A stretch of DNA of 57,627 nt from Dyadobacter sp. 3J3 (GTDB taxonomy: Bacteria > Bacteroidota > Bacteroidia > Cytophagales > Spirosomataceae): the NCBI RefSeq assembly GCF_009801115.1, contig NZ_VTOL01000025.1, positions 1-57,627 of the forward strand, read 5' to 3'. Both the position numbers and the translations under genes were made by a program. Each line of letters begins with the position of its first letter. The first letter of the stretch is position 1. This document shows positions 1 to 9,680 of the stretch, piece by piece. The notes below the pieces were generated by a model that had not been told where the DNA came from, ran no database searches, and was given only the letters and a program-made list of their open reading frames with translations.

Positions 1-20
1 CGTTCCGTTCTCAACTTTCA

Positions 21-122
21 AGGGGGTCAACATGTGCCGGAATGGCAGGCGATTCCAGCGAATCAGGCTACTTTAACATTCCAAAACATTCCGGCTTTTA
101 GGGGGTCAACATGCTCCGGAAT
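21..122. repeat. Direct repeats of a probable IS21-type element end
   Basis: Two near-identical 23-bp copies lie at 21-43 and 100-122. Each reads AGGGGGTCAACATG, then two variable bases, then CCGGAAT. On the opposite strand this becomes ATTCCGG..CATGTTGACCCCCT. IS21-family elements have TGT-starting ends with several internal repeats of about 20 bp, so this is probably the edge of an IS21-like element whose genes lie left of the window. The family call is an inference, because no IstA or IstB sequence is visible. Confidence 0.4.
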
Positions 123-171
123 ATCCAACAAGTCCATAGTTTAAAAAAACAGACTGAAAGTCAGGCAACGC

Positions 172-609
172 TCAATCCCCTATGATGAAATTTTCGTTGC
201 CATTTTGGTTTGGATTCCGGTGATGTTCTAAGTATTCATTGACCATTTCGTCAGTAATATTACCCGTGCTCCAACAACCAAAACCAATGGCCCAAAAATG
301 ACGGCCCCAATAACGCTTCTTCAATTCTGGAAATTCAAGTTGGAGTTTACCAGAGCTGCGGCCTTTTAGAAGTTTGACAATAGTGCTTATATCCTGTGAG
401 GGACGATATTCAACATGCATATGAACGTGGTCCTTAGATACAACTCCTTTCAATATTTGTATGCCTTCGGCCTCACATATTTGTATCAGAAGACTACGGC
501 AACGAATTTTAATATCTCCTTGCAAAACTGCATAGCGATATTTAGTTGCCCAAACTATATGAACAGATAACCGAGAAACTGTATGACCATTAACTCTTTG
601 AAAATCCAT
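172..609 (-). CDS. tnpA: IS200/IS605 family transposase TnpA
   Basis: This is a Y1 HUH single-strand transposase of 145 residues, the usual size for the family. The HUH metal-binding motif is HVHMH at residues 61-65, and the nucleophile is probably Tyr126 in VNEYLEHH. The N-terminal VHIVWATKYR is typical of the family. TnpA acts as a dimer that cuts and joins single-stranded element ends at folded hairpins. A perfect inverted repeat, ATGCAAT-AA-ATTGCAT, lies at 645-660 just upstream of the start and may be a subterminal hairpin. No TnpB or RNA-guided nuclease gene lies next to it, so this is the IS200-like, TnpA-only arrangement. The gene looks intact. Confidence 0.93.
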   Translation of the reverse strand: MDFQRVNGHTVSRLSVHIVWATKYRYAVLQGDIKIRCRSLLIQICEAEGIQILKGVVSKDHVHMHVEYRPSQDISTIVKLLKGRSSGKLQLEFPELKKRYWGRHFWAIGFGCWSTGNITDEMVNEYLEHHRNPNQNGNENFIIGD

Positions 610-788
610 GGCTCAAAGTAACCATTTTTAGAAGCTAAAGCGAAATGCAATAAATTGCATAGTTTTAACTATCCCTGTGACCAATAAAAAATGTTGGCCG
701 AAGTCTCATACGTCATAATCAGCAACGTCAAGCTCATTTGTTTGGAACCGCATCTTGAATCAGCGATACTAAAATTTAGGTAACTTTC

Positions 789-1466
789 TCAGAGATCATA
801 TTTTATGATGCCACTCTTTTCAGAAAGTTTAAGAATATCATTTGCCCATTGTCTTGCTTGAATAAGATTGCTAATTTCATTCACATACTGACGTTTTATC
901 TCAATCAACGCTCTTTTACACGACCACCCCGTAAAACTTTTGGGGTCTTCTATCTTTAAAATACTATTTTGATCCGGAAGCTTAGCAAGCGCTTTTTTCA
1001 GAGCTTTATGTATGGGGTTATTCACGTCTGCTACTGGGAGTACATTATACCCCGCGCTATAGTAATTAATCAGCTTAGATACCTGGTAACCAGCAACAAG
1101 ACAATCAAGAGCTTTATGCCTTAGACCGCCGTATGCAGAATCATCAGCTAAATACAAGTTCGGGATGACAAGTCTAGCTCGATCAATAAACGAAGATTGG
1201 CTTGTTAGCAAGGAACTATATTTCTTCCAATACTCATCGGGTCCGTATTTAACATGATCCGTTTCACACAACGCTGCTGCGTCTGACAATGTAAAAATAA
1301 CTTCATTGGAAAAATTAATTATTGGCTCTCTAAACTCCTTCCATGTTAGGGCAGTCTGAATCTTCTTGGTCTTTCTTTCTATTAACAGCCCAAGTGTAAA
1401 TATTAGCATTGTTAACAGAACACCTATCAGATCAGCGTGATCATCGAGAAAGTTGAAAAAAGCCAT
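789..1466 (-). CDS. Membrane-anchored protein of unknown function
   Basis: The family is not recognised. The 225-residue protein has one N-terminal membrane segment, roughly residues 13-29 (LIGVLLTMLIFTLGLLI). A basic ERKTKK follows, so the rest should be cytoplasmic. The body is helical and mixed in charge, with no visible catalytic motif. It lies on the same strand as the SIR2-type gene upstream, but 342 bp separate them, so co-transcription is uncertain. It could be a membrane partner of the SIR2 protein or an unrelated gene left between mobile elements. Confidence 0.7.
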   Translation of the reverse strand: MAFFNFLDDHADLIGVLLTMLIFTLGLLIERKTKKIQTALTWKEFREPIINFSNEVIFTLSDAAALCETDHVKYGPDEYWKKYSSLLTSQSSFIDRARLVIPNLYLADDSAYGGLRHKALDCLVAGYQVSKLINYYSAGYNVLPVADVNNPIHKALKKALAKLPDQNSILKIEDPKSFTGWSCKRALIEIKRQYVNEISNLIQARQWANDILKLSEKSGIIKYDL

Positions 1467-1578
1467 TTAACAGTAAGTTTAAGAATTTCCGTAACTTTTC
1501 AAGGTTCTCAAATTTACAAATTACTTGCATTATTAGTTTGGCAACTTATTTAACGGATAAAGTTTAAGACAAGGCATA

Positions 1579-1701
1579 TTGAAACGGCTTTTCAATAAAG
1601 TGTCCAAAATCGCGGCTCAATTTGCGCAGGAATTAATTCTTGAAAAGCTCGCCAATTTCGACGCCATACTCACTGGAGAGGCAAATCTTAATACCGATTA
1701 A
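1579..1701 (+). pseudogene. Short open frame, possible gene remnant
   Basis: From an in-frame TTG at 1579 to TAA at 1699-1701 the plus strand reads a 40-residue amphipathic peptide, with FNKVSKIAAQFAQELILEKL in its middle. It has no ATG start, and a stop codon lies just upstream at 1558-1560. The composition looks protein-like, but I do not recognise the family. The rest of 1467-1808 shows nothing else. Confidence 0.2.
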
Positions 1702-1808
1702 AAAATGACTTCTTTTTAGATGAATTGTATGTACGGAGAATGTCTCTATTTTAAAAGACATGCCCCAATCAGAGTACATTTCCGATTTCTGGCAACCAAA
1801 AGCAATAA

Positions 1809-3728
1809 TCACCCTATGTATGTTAAGCTAGCGTTTTCTTTCCCATCAGGAGCACCCTGATATTGTTTTGTAAAAAGCAAATGAATAGTCTGAGACGAAC
1901 TAGTTAGTTTATAACAAGTTAACCCCCTGTTATCCACATTTCCTTGCCGGGTTAAAGATGGCTTTTGGACAATAAATGTAGAATATCCAATATTGATCTG
2001 TTGATCATGTACGGGTAAGAATGTTTCTTTTCCTGAAAACATAAATGCATTTTCGCTCGATGACAGATTTTTAACACTCATCATTACTTCAGTGTCTTTC
2101 TCATTCACCCAAACATCCATTTCTTTTTTCCATTCTTGTTCTATTTGCTCGCCATCCAGTGCTTTACATACAAATCTTGCATTTTCCCAATTTGCTTGAA
2201 TGATATCATTAAACTTTAAACCAGAAAACGAAAGTGATTTAAACTTTTCGATTTTTTTTAATAAGATGAAATGCTCTTGATAGCCCTGCCAACTCTTATG
2301 TGAAACAGTGTCTTTATTCAAAGCCCCTTCAAAAATCGGCTTATTATCAACAAATAGTTTAAACCGATGACCACCAAATGCGTTACATAAAAACTGGAAA
2401 TTTTCAATCTCTTCTTTGACAGATCCACAGATTTCTTCATGAACGCATGAATAATCCAAGAAAACCTTGCCGCTTGCCCCCATCGTACTTCGCTTACGAT
2501 CAATTAAAATCTCAATTTTAGATCTCTTGATTGTGAAGGATACTTTTGTCTTATCTTTTTTGGAGTAGATGCTGAACTCAACTTGCTCGTAGGCTGTATC
2601 ATCATCGAAACGAATATCTCCAATTATTGTTCTTGTAGGGCTTGGACTTATGAAAAGCTCGGAGATATCCTCCGGCACACGAATTCCTTCCAAAGAAACT
2701 GAAAAATTTTTGATCTGATCATTCTTAAGTATCAATTCATCAAATGAATCGCTATTGATGTATTTGCGAATAATTTTTGCAACTTCTAAATCAGTTTTAA
2801 ACTCCAGCAAAACGTTTACTTCTGGCCCTGCAGGAATGATGGATACAGTCTTATTGGGACCCTTTACCCCTGTTAATTGTAAGTTCAGATTGTAATTGGC
2901 AATAAAGTCTTGCAGCGTCTCGGCGTTAATAAAGTCACTTTTGAAATCACTGTAGATATTTTCTTTGATATCTTTCGTTAATTCATCAAAAAATTCCTGT
3001 GCCCCACTGTCTACATAGGTAATATTTCTCCTGGCCAAAGCCACTTGATCCGGCATATTCCAACCAGGCGCTACCAAGAAACACTCATGTTTGTGATCAC
3101 CTAAGGCTTTAAAGATTCTATCCAAAATAATGTTGATATTGTCATCACCAAGGCTGTAACCGATAAACACAACTGGCTTGGATATAATTCTCTCTTTAAC
3201 GACTGTCCAGTAAAGCGACTGATCAAGATTTTCAACAAAAAAATTGTTGTAGTCATTTCTCGATAAAATGATCCTTTCCGGCCTTGTAACGCAGCCGTGC
3301 ACTTTAAAAAGCTCAACCTGAAAATTATCTGTATAGGTTAAATCCTGGTCAGTAATCACCGGACTAATTCTGCGTTCATATGCAATTTCAAAAAGTCGAT
3401 CGTAGTTAGTTGTTATTATTGTTTTGAAATGGGGGATTTTGGCAATGGTATCATGAATTGATGTATCCACAGGTTTTTTGCCAAAAACATCTATCACAAG
3501 CTTATTAAGCGTCCTTTTTGTACCGGATTGTGAAACCAAAGCTTCAGAGACATCCAACAAGGAAGATTCTGCATTAAGCCGGTAATCTTCGGGTCGATTA
3601 ATTTGCGTTAAAATGTTATTTTTAAAAGCACTGGCACTGGGGTAACCAGCGTAGCATGACATACCCGAACCCACAAATAACGCAACCCTTTCCGTACGTA
3701 TCAATTTAAACAGCCTTTCCTTAGACAT
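1809..3728 (-). CDS. SIR2-like domain protein, putative defence NADase
   Basis: The N-terminal 200 residues form a SIR2-type Rossmann domain. They contain GSGMS at 20-24 (dinucleotide loop), TTNYD at 106-110, FKVHG at 141-145 with the probable catalytic His144, and GYSLGDDN at 190-197. Proteins with this SIR2_2-type domain are known in bacteria as NAD+-hydrolysing effectors that starve phage-infected cells. The remaining 440 residues are beta-rich and charged, match no family I know, and probably sense the trigger or mediate assembly. At 639 residues it is a long single-protein type. No TIR, Argonaute or HerA partner is adjacent; the only same-strand neighbour is the membrane-anchored gene downstream. 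The catalytic residues look intact. The NADase function is inferred from the family. Confidence 0.85.
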   Translation of the reverse strand: MSKERLFKLIRTERVALFVGSGMSCYAGYPSASAFKNNILTQINRPEDYRLNAESSLLDVSEALVSQSGTKRTLNKLVIDVFGKKPVDTSIHDTIAKIPHFKTIITTNYDRLFEIAYERRISPVITDQDLTYTDNFQVELFKVHGCVTRPERIILSRNDYNNFFVENLDQSLYWTVVKERIISKPVVFIGYSLGDDNINIILDRIFKALGDHKHECFLVAPGWNMPDQVALARRNITYVDSGAQEFFDELTKDIKENIYSDFKSDFINAETLQDFIANYNLNLQLTGVKGPNKTVSIIPAGPEVNVLLEFKTDLEVAKIIRKYINSDSFDELILKNDQIKNFSVSLEGIRVPEDISELFISPSPTRTIIGDIRFDDDTAYEQVEFSIYSKKDKTKVSFTIKRSKIEILIDRKRSTMGASGKVFLDYSCVHEEICGSVKEEIENFQFLCNAFGGHRFKLFVDNKPIFEGALNKDTVSHKSWQGYQEHFILLKKIEKFKSLSFSGLKFNDIIQANWENARFVCKALDGEQIEQEWKKEMDVWVNEKDTEVMMSVKNLSSSENAFMFSGKETFLPVHDQQINIGYSTFIVQKPSLTRQGNVDNRGLTCYKLTSSSQTIHLLFTKQYQGAPDGKENASLTYIG

Positions 3729-4140
3729 TCGATATATTTATGATCTATTTTTTAATAAATTAGGGAATTCTAAAACAATAATTCTAATTAAATTGCAATC
3801 GATAAGCTTAGTCCTTAGTTTCGCCTTATTTCTTCTTCAACTTTCCATTCTAATGAAGTAGAACAGCAGTTACTTTAAAACTAATAGTTCCGTAGCTTAC
3901 CTGTGGATATATTCTACTTGATCCGAAAATTTCCGAAGCCTGAAGGTTGCCATCTATTAAATTAAAAAGAATTTCACCCTAGCTCAGGGATGGCGCTGCA
4001 TTCTTCACCAATAATTTAATTAGAACGTTTAGGCTTGCTAATATTCGCAGGATTTTGGTGGGAACCAAATTTTGCAAACAGAGGCCGAATCGGACTCGGT
4101 ATGCTACATAAAAAGAAATGTAAAGAATATCTAGCCACAT
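3729..4140. other. Gene-free stretch
   Basis: About 400 bp of AT-rich sequence lie between the start of the SIR2-type gene and the alpha/beta-hydrolase remnant. The promoter of the SIR2-type gene must lie at its left edge on the minus strand, but I cannot point to clear -33 and -7 elements. No repeat or RNA was recognised. Confidence 0.4.
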
Positions 4141-4145
4141 TACCT

Positions 4146-4415
4146 ATGCCGGGTCATCCATGCGTGGTGTTTCTTCGCCTTCTCCCTTGTGGGCGGCATA
4201 AACGTTAAGCTGACAAAACCTTTTTCGGCTAAGTATTTGGCGTAGACAGCTGCATCTTTTTCTTTTACTCCAGCTGCCAAATATGCAACTTAAAGTAGCA
4301 GATAAAGGATTTTATCAATCTTGCTTTCGGCCCGGTGATAAAGACTAGCAGCAACTTTAATATTGTTAGACTGAAAGCTAGCTCGTTTTGCTATCTCAGA
4401 ACTTTTCTGTGTCAT
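4146..4415 (-). pseudogene. Alpha/beta-hydrolase remnant
   Basis: The minus strand starts with ATG at 4415 and reads MTQKSSEIAKRASF, then NNIKVAASLYHRAESKID before a stop. In neighbouring frames the typical continuation is still legible: AAGVKEKDAAVYAKYLAEKG and then AAHKGEGEETPRMDDPA. This order matches the N-terminal third of YcjY-like or dienelactone-hydrolase-like alpha/beta hydrolases, which read roughly 'SHPAGGVKEQ..YAKYLAEKGF..FDAAYQGES..PR..EDPA'. At least two frameshifts are needed, and the part carrying the catalytic Ser, Asp and His is absent. It is a dead fragment. The family assignment is from memory of the motif pattern. Confidence 0.65.
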
Positions 4416-4659
4416 TATTGAATTGTAATGATTTTACACAAAATTCCGGCTGAGGGCATCGCTAGCCTTATACATTTCCACTGAATGCCTATAAATTTCT
4501 CGGAAATAGTAGGAATAAGATTCAGTCTTCATTGTAATCGCTCGATTGTTGGTTTGCTGGATTGCTGCACCAAGTTCATTTTTACTCGATGACCTACAAA
4601 AAACGGGAGTCAGGCAAATGCCTGGCTCCCCGAGAATGTTCGTCAGAAATGTAAGAATG

Positions 4660-6989
4660 TCATTCCAGGATAATTCTGATCTTGTCAATTTTCAGTCAGA
4701 ATCTTTTTGTGGCACAACGTGCAGGTAATAAGTACCACGCGGTAAATCCTTCACTTGCATTTCAATAGTGTTACCATTTTTGAACGTTCCTTGCTCAAAA
4801 ACATCTTTTACTGATATGCTTTTTATGGGTGCCATTGACTGCTCACCATAAAGAATAACTTGCTCAGGCAAAGCTGTTGTCGTCTTGACATCACCAAATG
4901 TGATATTTAGATAATCTTTGGCCGGATTCGGATAGACATTGTAAGCTGCCATAAAACAGTTTTTGGTGCAAATAGTCAGCCCAGTATTAGTCGTTCCACA
5001 AGAATTAGATGCAACAACGCTGATACCGGAGCAGGCTATACTATTGTTTGAAAACGTTGCGCTCGAACCTGAACCACTCAGGCTTCCGGTTGACCCGGGT
5101 TGCAGCGTCCATGTGTAGGAATTCATTGGATCATGACCGACAATGTCGATATAATTTGAGCTACCTACACAAACCTGACCGTTCTGAAAAGGTTGACCAT
5201 TAACAGTAAAACTGATAGTAGGTTTTCCGACATTGATTGTTTTCGTTAATTGAAAACCGGGGCAACCACTAAAATATGAAATGGTCGCGGTAATTGTCAC
5301 CTGACCATCTCCTACCCGACTTGCGGCACCAGTCGATGCGTTAATAGTCAGCACACCAGTGTTGCTGCTTGACCATTCTACTGTTGATCCGCTCGGTATG
5401 TTCGTCACCGAATATGAACCTGACGGACAGATCTGCGCAGGACCAGTTATAAATGCGCTTGGCAATGCAGACATTACGGCTGCGTACGCATTAACGCGGC
5501 CATAACCGAAAGTGTTATCGAAGCCGGCTGAGCCCATATCTGTTGCAGTCTGCTGTAGTTTAGTTCGGACCTGCGCTTCCGTTAATGCAGGATTGACAGA
5601 CAGCATCAATGCTGCAACACCCGCAACCTGCGGGCAAGCTGCTGATGTACCTCCAAATCTGTTTGTGTAATTCCCGGTTTCATGGCCATTGGTATTCATT
5701 CTGTCAGTCGTGGTAAGATTACCTAGCAAACTTACGTCACCTGAGGGTGCAACCAGGTCCATTTCCGAGCCTCTGGAGCTATAATTCCATATGGCACCTT
5801 GATTAGTTATTGCACCAACAGCGATATTGTTTGGTATATTGGCAGGAAAACTAACACCCGACCAAGCTAGATTACTATTGCCTGATGCAAATACTAAAAC
5901 TGCCCCTTTTGTACCACCTCTGCCGGTAGTCCTTGCGGAATTGTAGGCGGCTGTGATGTTACTCTCTGAATAGCCCTGAATCGGAACGCCCCAAGAATTG
6001 CTCAATATGTCGGCATTACCCCCGTTTGAGGCCACCGCCCAAGTAATTGCTGCGCCGATTTCTGATCCGGTAAACCCATTACCCGTCACAGGATTTCTCA
6101 GGATATTTACGGAGATGAGGTAAACATTGGGTGCGACTCCTTTTACGCCCACGTTGTTATCATGCGAAGCACCGATAATGCCAGCACAGGCAACTCCATG
6201 CCCATCGGAAGCAACCTATGGCGCCCCTCCTGTATTAAGAGAACCGGCAGTAAGTCCTCCTAAGAAACGGCCATTGTTCCATTCGTCATGTCCATCTATG
6301 CCCTCATCAAGGACGGCAACCCTAATATAACAGCCCTTTGTTATCCCCCAGGCATCTTCTGCCTTAATGTCGATACCCGCTGTCCCCCCAAGCTGTCCTG
6401 TATTTTTTAAATAATATTGATCAGTATAAAGAGGGTCATTAAAGGTAATGGTCTTTGTCAATAGATCAGGGCTTGCCCATTCTACGAGTTCCGATTCATG
6501 TATTTTGTTAGCGATCTCCAAAGTCTTTGAAGGCTCCGGAACCTTCATCAGATAAGGACCATATTCTAGCTTTTTGATCAACGTTAGTCCATATTTTTTA
6601 ACAATTTCATCAATTCGGGTACTTCCATTAGGCTGAATTGTTATTTCGCCCGTTAGAAATATGGGGATAGCCTGTTTTCCAATATTCATAGAGGGAATAA
6701 TTTGTTTCTTAGCCTCATCCGAAAGAGAGGCAACAGATAACGCATTGGTAAAGTCGATCCTGTTTATCTTATTATGAGCCCGGCTTACCTCTTTGACATC
6801 ACTTTCCTTGAATCCAAACTTGGACGCAGTAGCTCTTATGTCTGCAGTACCTTCATATGGTACCGAGACAATTTGATAGTTAAGATCCACCGGAATTTTT
6901 TTGTCAATGCTCCAATAATATGATGATTGACCCATAACAGAACCCTGGATCATTACGATGATCCAGATGGAGAGCAAATTGTGTTTCAT
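4660..6989 (-). pseudogene. Subtilisin-like (S8) protease with T9SS sorting domain, disrupted
   Basis: This was a secreted S8 serine protease. It has a signal peptide (MKHNLLSIWIIVMIQGSVMG), a propeptide-like region, the Asp motif VAVLDEGIDG, the His motif DGHGVACAG, the Ser motif GGTSAACPQVAG, Ig-like repeats, and a C-terminal Por/T9SS sorting domain starting NVYPNPAKDYLNI. Two lesions break it. An in-frame TAG at 6216-6218 falls between the Asp and His motifs, and the reading frame continues unchanged on both sides. Near the 3' end the main frame stops at 4692-4694, while another frame reads KIDKIRIILE-stop down to 4660, which looks like the original tail. The 257-residue 5' part lacks His and Ser, and the 3' part lacks a signal peptide, so neither should work alone. 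The lipoprotein gene 6 bp upstream is probably co-transcribed. Confidence 0.88.
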
Positions 6990-6995
6990 AAATAT

Positions 6996-7415
6996 TTAGC
7001 GTTTAGTTAATGAATTTTCACAGGATTGTTTTGAAGCCACATCGCACACAATGATTTTCACAGGGCTAAAAATGGCTTGACAAACAGTAGGTTTATGCTT
7101 CGTCTCAGCCGCCTGGTCGTAATGCGATTCAATGTAAAATTCTGTGTCAGCGTATTGAACGGATTCTGGCAAATCCAAAACTGCGGCAAAATAATAAGTA
7201 GTATCCGAAGTCTGGGACTTGTAAGCTGTCGCTAATTCAGTTGGCGACAGAAATTGTATCAAGTGAAGTGGCTTGTCGGCAGGACAATAGTTGGAGATGA
7301 ATTTAGCTCGAAGACAGGTTGAATCATCAGTACTTTGAACAGCGTCGTCCGTGCATGAGAGTATTGCTCCCATTGCAAAAAATGCTACCAGTGTCGTAAA
7401 CAGCTCCATAATCAT
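6996..7415 (-). CDS. Small lipoprotein of unknown function
   Basis: The family is not recognised. The 139-residue protein starts with a hydrophobic segment followed by a lipobox-like ILSC with the lipidated Cys at residue 21. DDAVQ.. follows, which suggests export and anchoring in the outer membrane or periplasm. The mature part has five further cysteines (C34, C44, C111, C124 and C131), so disulfides are likely. It ends 6 bp before the broken S8 protease and is very probably the first gene of the same transcript. It might be a partner or inhibitor of that protease, but only the position supports this. Confidence 0.7.
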   Translation of the reverse strand: MIMELFTTLVAFFAMGAILSCTDDAVQSTDDSTCLRAKFISNYCPADKPLHLIQFLSPTELATAYKSQTSDTTYYFAAVLDLPESVQYADTEFYIESHYDQAAETKHKPTVCQAIFSPVKIIVCDVASKQSCENSLTKR

Positions 7416-7797
7416 TCAGGTTTGAGAAATGGATATAACAATGAAATTTGTAGACACATAAAAAAGTAAAATCGTTGTAACTATTACAATATTTTTTTTA
7501 ATTAATTTTATTTGTAGATCACAGAACAAATACTTGCATACTCCATAAGTTGCAATTGTTGTCTGACACAAAGCTAAGACCATCTAGCGCTGATGATCAA
7601 AACCAGCATTTTTTCGGCATATTCAGTCAATTCGGAATTTATCAACCAAAACAAAACACTGGCAATGCTCTTCACCGTCAAGTTTTTTTGGTGACAATCA
7701 ATCCAGGTATTATACAAAATAGTAGCATTTTGATTCAAAATAGTGTTATTTATACTTTGTTACTTTGAGACACTATGTTTATTTAAGATAATCCTCC

Positions 7798-9435
7798 ATG
7801 AAAGAACAATATGACCATGATGACCATTCCTGGGCACTCGACCTGCAAGACCGAATCCGACATATATCACAGGTCGATCGGGGACGGAAGGGATATTTTT
7901 GTACAGGGTGTCGCCAGAGAATGATTGCAAAAAAAGGCGAGATTAACAAACCTCACTTTGCTCATGACCCACAGGATAAATCTAAATCAGGCAAGTGCAC
8001 TTATTCGGAAGAAACTTTCAGGCATAAACTTGGCAAGGAAATACTGCAACGACTAAAACAGATAAAGGTGCCTTCACTGAGGAAATATCCAAGTGAAGGA
8101 CAAAATGGGTCCGTAAACATTATTCGGGATTCCTGGGTGGTGGAAGCTGATACGGTGGCAATTGAAATGCCCTTTTTTGAAAATGAGAATGGGCAAATTA
8201 TTTGGGGAAAGAATCCTGAATGGAAGACTGATACGGCTAAGCATTTGATGATCCAGCCCGATATTACATTTTTTGACTCAGCAGGCAAACCGATCCTTTT
8301 GATCGAATTAGTAGCAACACATAAGATTAACGATGATAAACACCAAAGGATTAGGAATCTAGGCCTTGACACAATTCAGGTCAGCCTGCCTAACGGACCA
8401 TCCGAAGAAATAGAAGAGACATTTACTAAAACAACCCGAACAAAATGGGTTTACAACTATGAGCGCGAAAGCACCGAGTACCAATATGTTCCCCTTAGAG
8501 CTAGCGAGGAAGTATCATTTGGCGATGAATTCGAAGAGCGACTTGTCAAATTTGAAAGGACATTCGAATGCAAAATATTCGAAATTAATGAAGCTATACG
8601 CAGATTTAGAAGACATTTGGAATCTGAACAATTTACAAGCGCTAGAGAATCAATCAACATTAAAATACGACGCACTGAGAGAAATACAACAGCAGCTCGA
8701 AAGCAATGGCGAGAACTACAGGCAAGAATTGAAGGAGAGGTATCAGAAGGATTTGAATCAGAGAGAGTCAGACTTGACGAAATTGAATCAAATTTTATCC
8801 TCGCAGATAGTCGATTTAGAGCAAAATACGCTGATCTGGAAGAACGATATAAACGCAAAGATCGGGAACTTAAAATTGAAGAAAGGACATATCGATCAAC
8901 AAGCCAGCACGAAATTGACGAGCTTGAAGAAAGAATACGAGAATCGGGAGCAGATCCAGAGCCTTTATCAGACCGAATTGCAAAACTCCGCGCAGATGAA
9001 GGAAAATTTGAGCAGTCAATTAGAACCGAAGAGGGTAATATTGAAAGCCAAACAGAAGTCACTATCGGAAAAATCGCAACAACTGATGGAGAAATCCAGC
9101 GAATTGAACAACAGATGGCAGGATTTCCAGATGAGTCTGACGAGCTTGAGACAAAAGTCAGAAAAGAAATTGAAACAAGAGAAAACGGATTTCGAGAAGA
9201 GCTTGGCAGAGCTGAAAGTAACCTTAGAGGAGACATTGACCGCCTCGGAGAGATCTCAGCTGGAGCAATTAAAAACAGAGATTTTAAGCGAACACCCCGC
9301 CTCAACAGACAGATTAAGGAACTTGTTGAAGCAGGGGGATTATTGGACACTATCCCTGTTGCTGCCAAACTATACGAACGACTGCAAGCTGCTAGAAAAG
9401 AACTTAATACGGGATCTTACAAGACTTGGATTTAA
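7798..9435 (+). CDS. CoiA-like family protein with long coiled coil
   Basis: The N-terminal 60 residues carry a Cys pair (FCTGCRQRM) and the signature KPHFAHDP. Residues 60-200 resemble a PD-(D/E)xK nuclease fold, with DITFFDSAGKPILLIELVAT as the likely Asp/Glu strand pair. Together these match CoiA-like proteins, a family named for competence in Gram-positive bacteria but common in Bacteroidota with unknown roles. From about residue 230 to 500 the chain is a highly charged coiled coil. The end, ERLQAARKELNTGSYKTWI, is typical of full-length members as I remember them. The same 3' half holds another 350-codon open frame in the +1 frame; I take this one as real because it continues unbroken from the nuclease domain. 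It stands alone with no operon partner. Confidence 0.78.
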   Translation: MKEQYDHDDHSWALDLQDRIRHISQVDRGRKGYFCTGCRQRMIAKKGEINKPHFAHDPQDKSKSGKCTYSEETFRHKLGKEILQRLKQIKVPSLRKYPSEGQNGSVNIIRDSWVVEADTVAIEMPFFENENGQIIWGKNPEWKTDTAKHLMIQPDITFFDSAGKPILLIELVATHKINDDKHQRIRNLGLDTIQVSLPNGPSEEIEETFTKTTRTKWVYNYERESTEYQYVPLRASEEVSFGDEFEERLVKFERTFECKIFEINEAIRRFRRHLESEQFTSARESINIKIRRTERNTTAARKQWRELQARIEGEVSEGFESERVRLDEIESNFILADSRFRAKYADLEERYKRKDRELKIEERTYRSTSQHEIDELEERIRESGADPEPLSDRIAKLRADEGKFEQSIRTEEGNIESQTEVTIGKIATTDGEIQRIEQQMAGFPDESDELETKVRKEIETRENGFREELGRAESNLRGDIDRLGEISAGAIKNRDFKRTPRLNRQIKELVEAGGLLDTIPVAAKLYERLQAARKELNTGSYKTWI

Positions 9436-9680
9436 TCTGAAAGATTTCTTACAGAAAATGGCAGAGCGAGTTTCTAATTTCCCTACTAATCAACAATCCT
9501 CGAATTCCTAGTTTCATAGAAATGCCGACCAACTCATTACAATTAAACAATCAACCAGAAGCCAAGATTTACAAAATATCTAAATAATTACTATGGTCAG
9601 CAAGCGATCAAATGTTGTATAGGCAAAAGTAGTATATATAAAGTACCTAACGAATTCGACATTAAGCAATTTTACATGTG

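Noticed and set aside
4434..4688. 84-codon minus-strand frame after the S8 protease
   Set aside because: It is the main frame of the protease read on past its stop. The real tail is in another frame and ends at 4660.
6216..6218. Programmed stop-codon readthrough in the S8 protease
   Set aside because: A second lesion in the same gene, the 3' frameshift, makes simple decay more likely than recoding. No recoding signal such as a following stem was seen.
8457..9368. Ser/Leu-rich minus-strand open frame
   Set aside because: It is the antisense of Glu/Arg-rich coiled-coil codons and has no domain or upstream signal.
8459..9511. 350-codon plus-strand open frame inside the CoiA-like gene
   Set aside because: It begins in the middle of the CoiA-like gene without its own domain. 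The other frame runs on unbroken from the nuclease domain and has a family-like C-terminus. I treat it as a composition effect.
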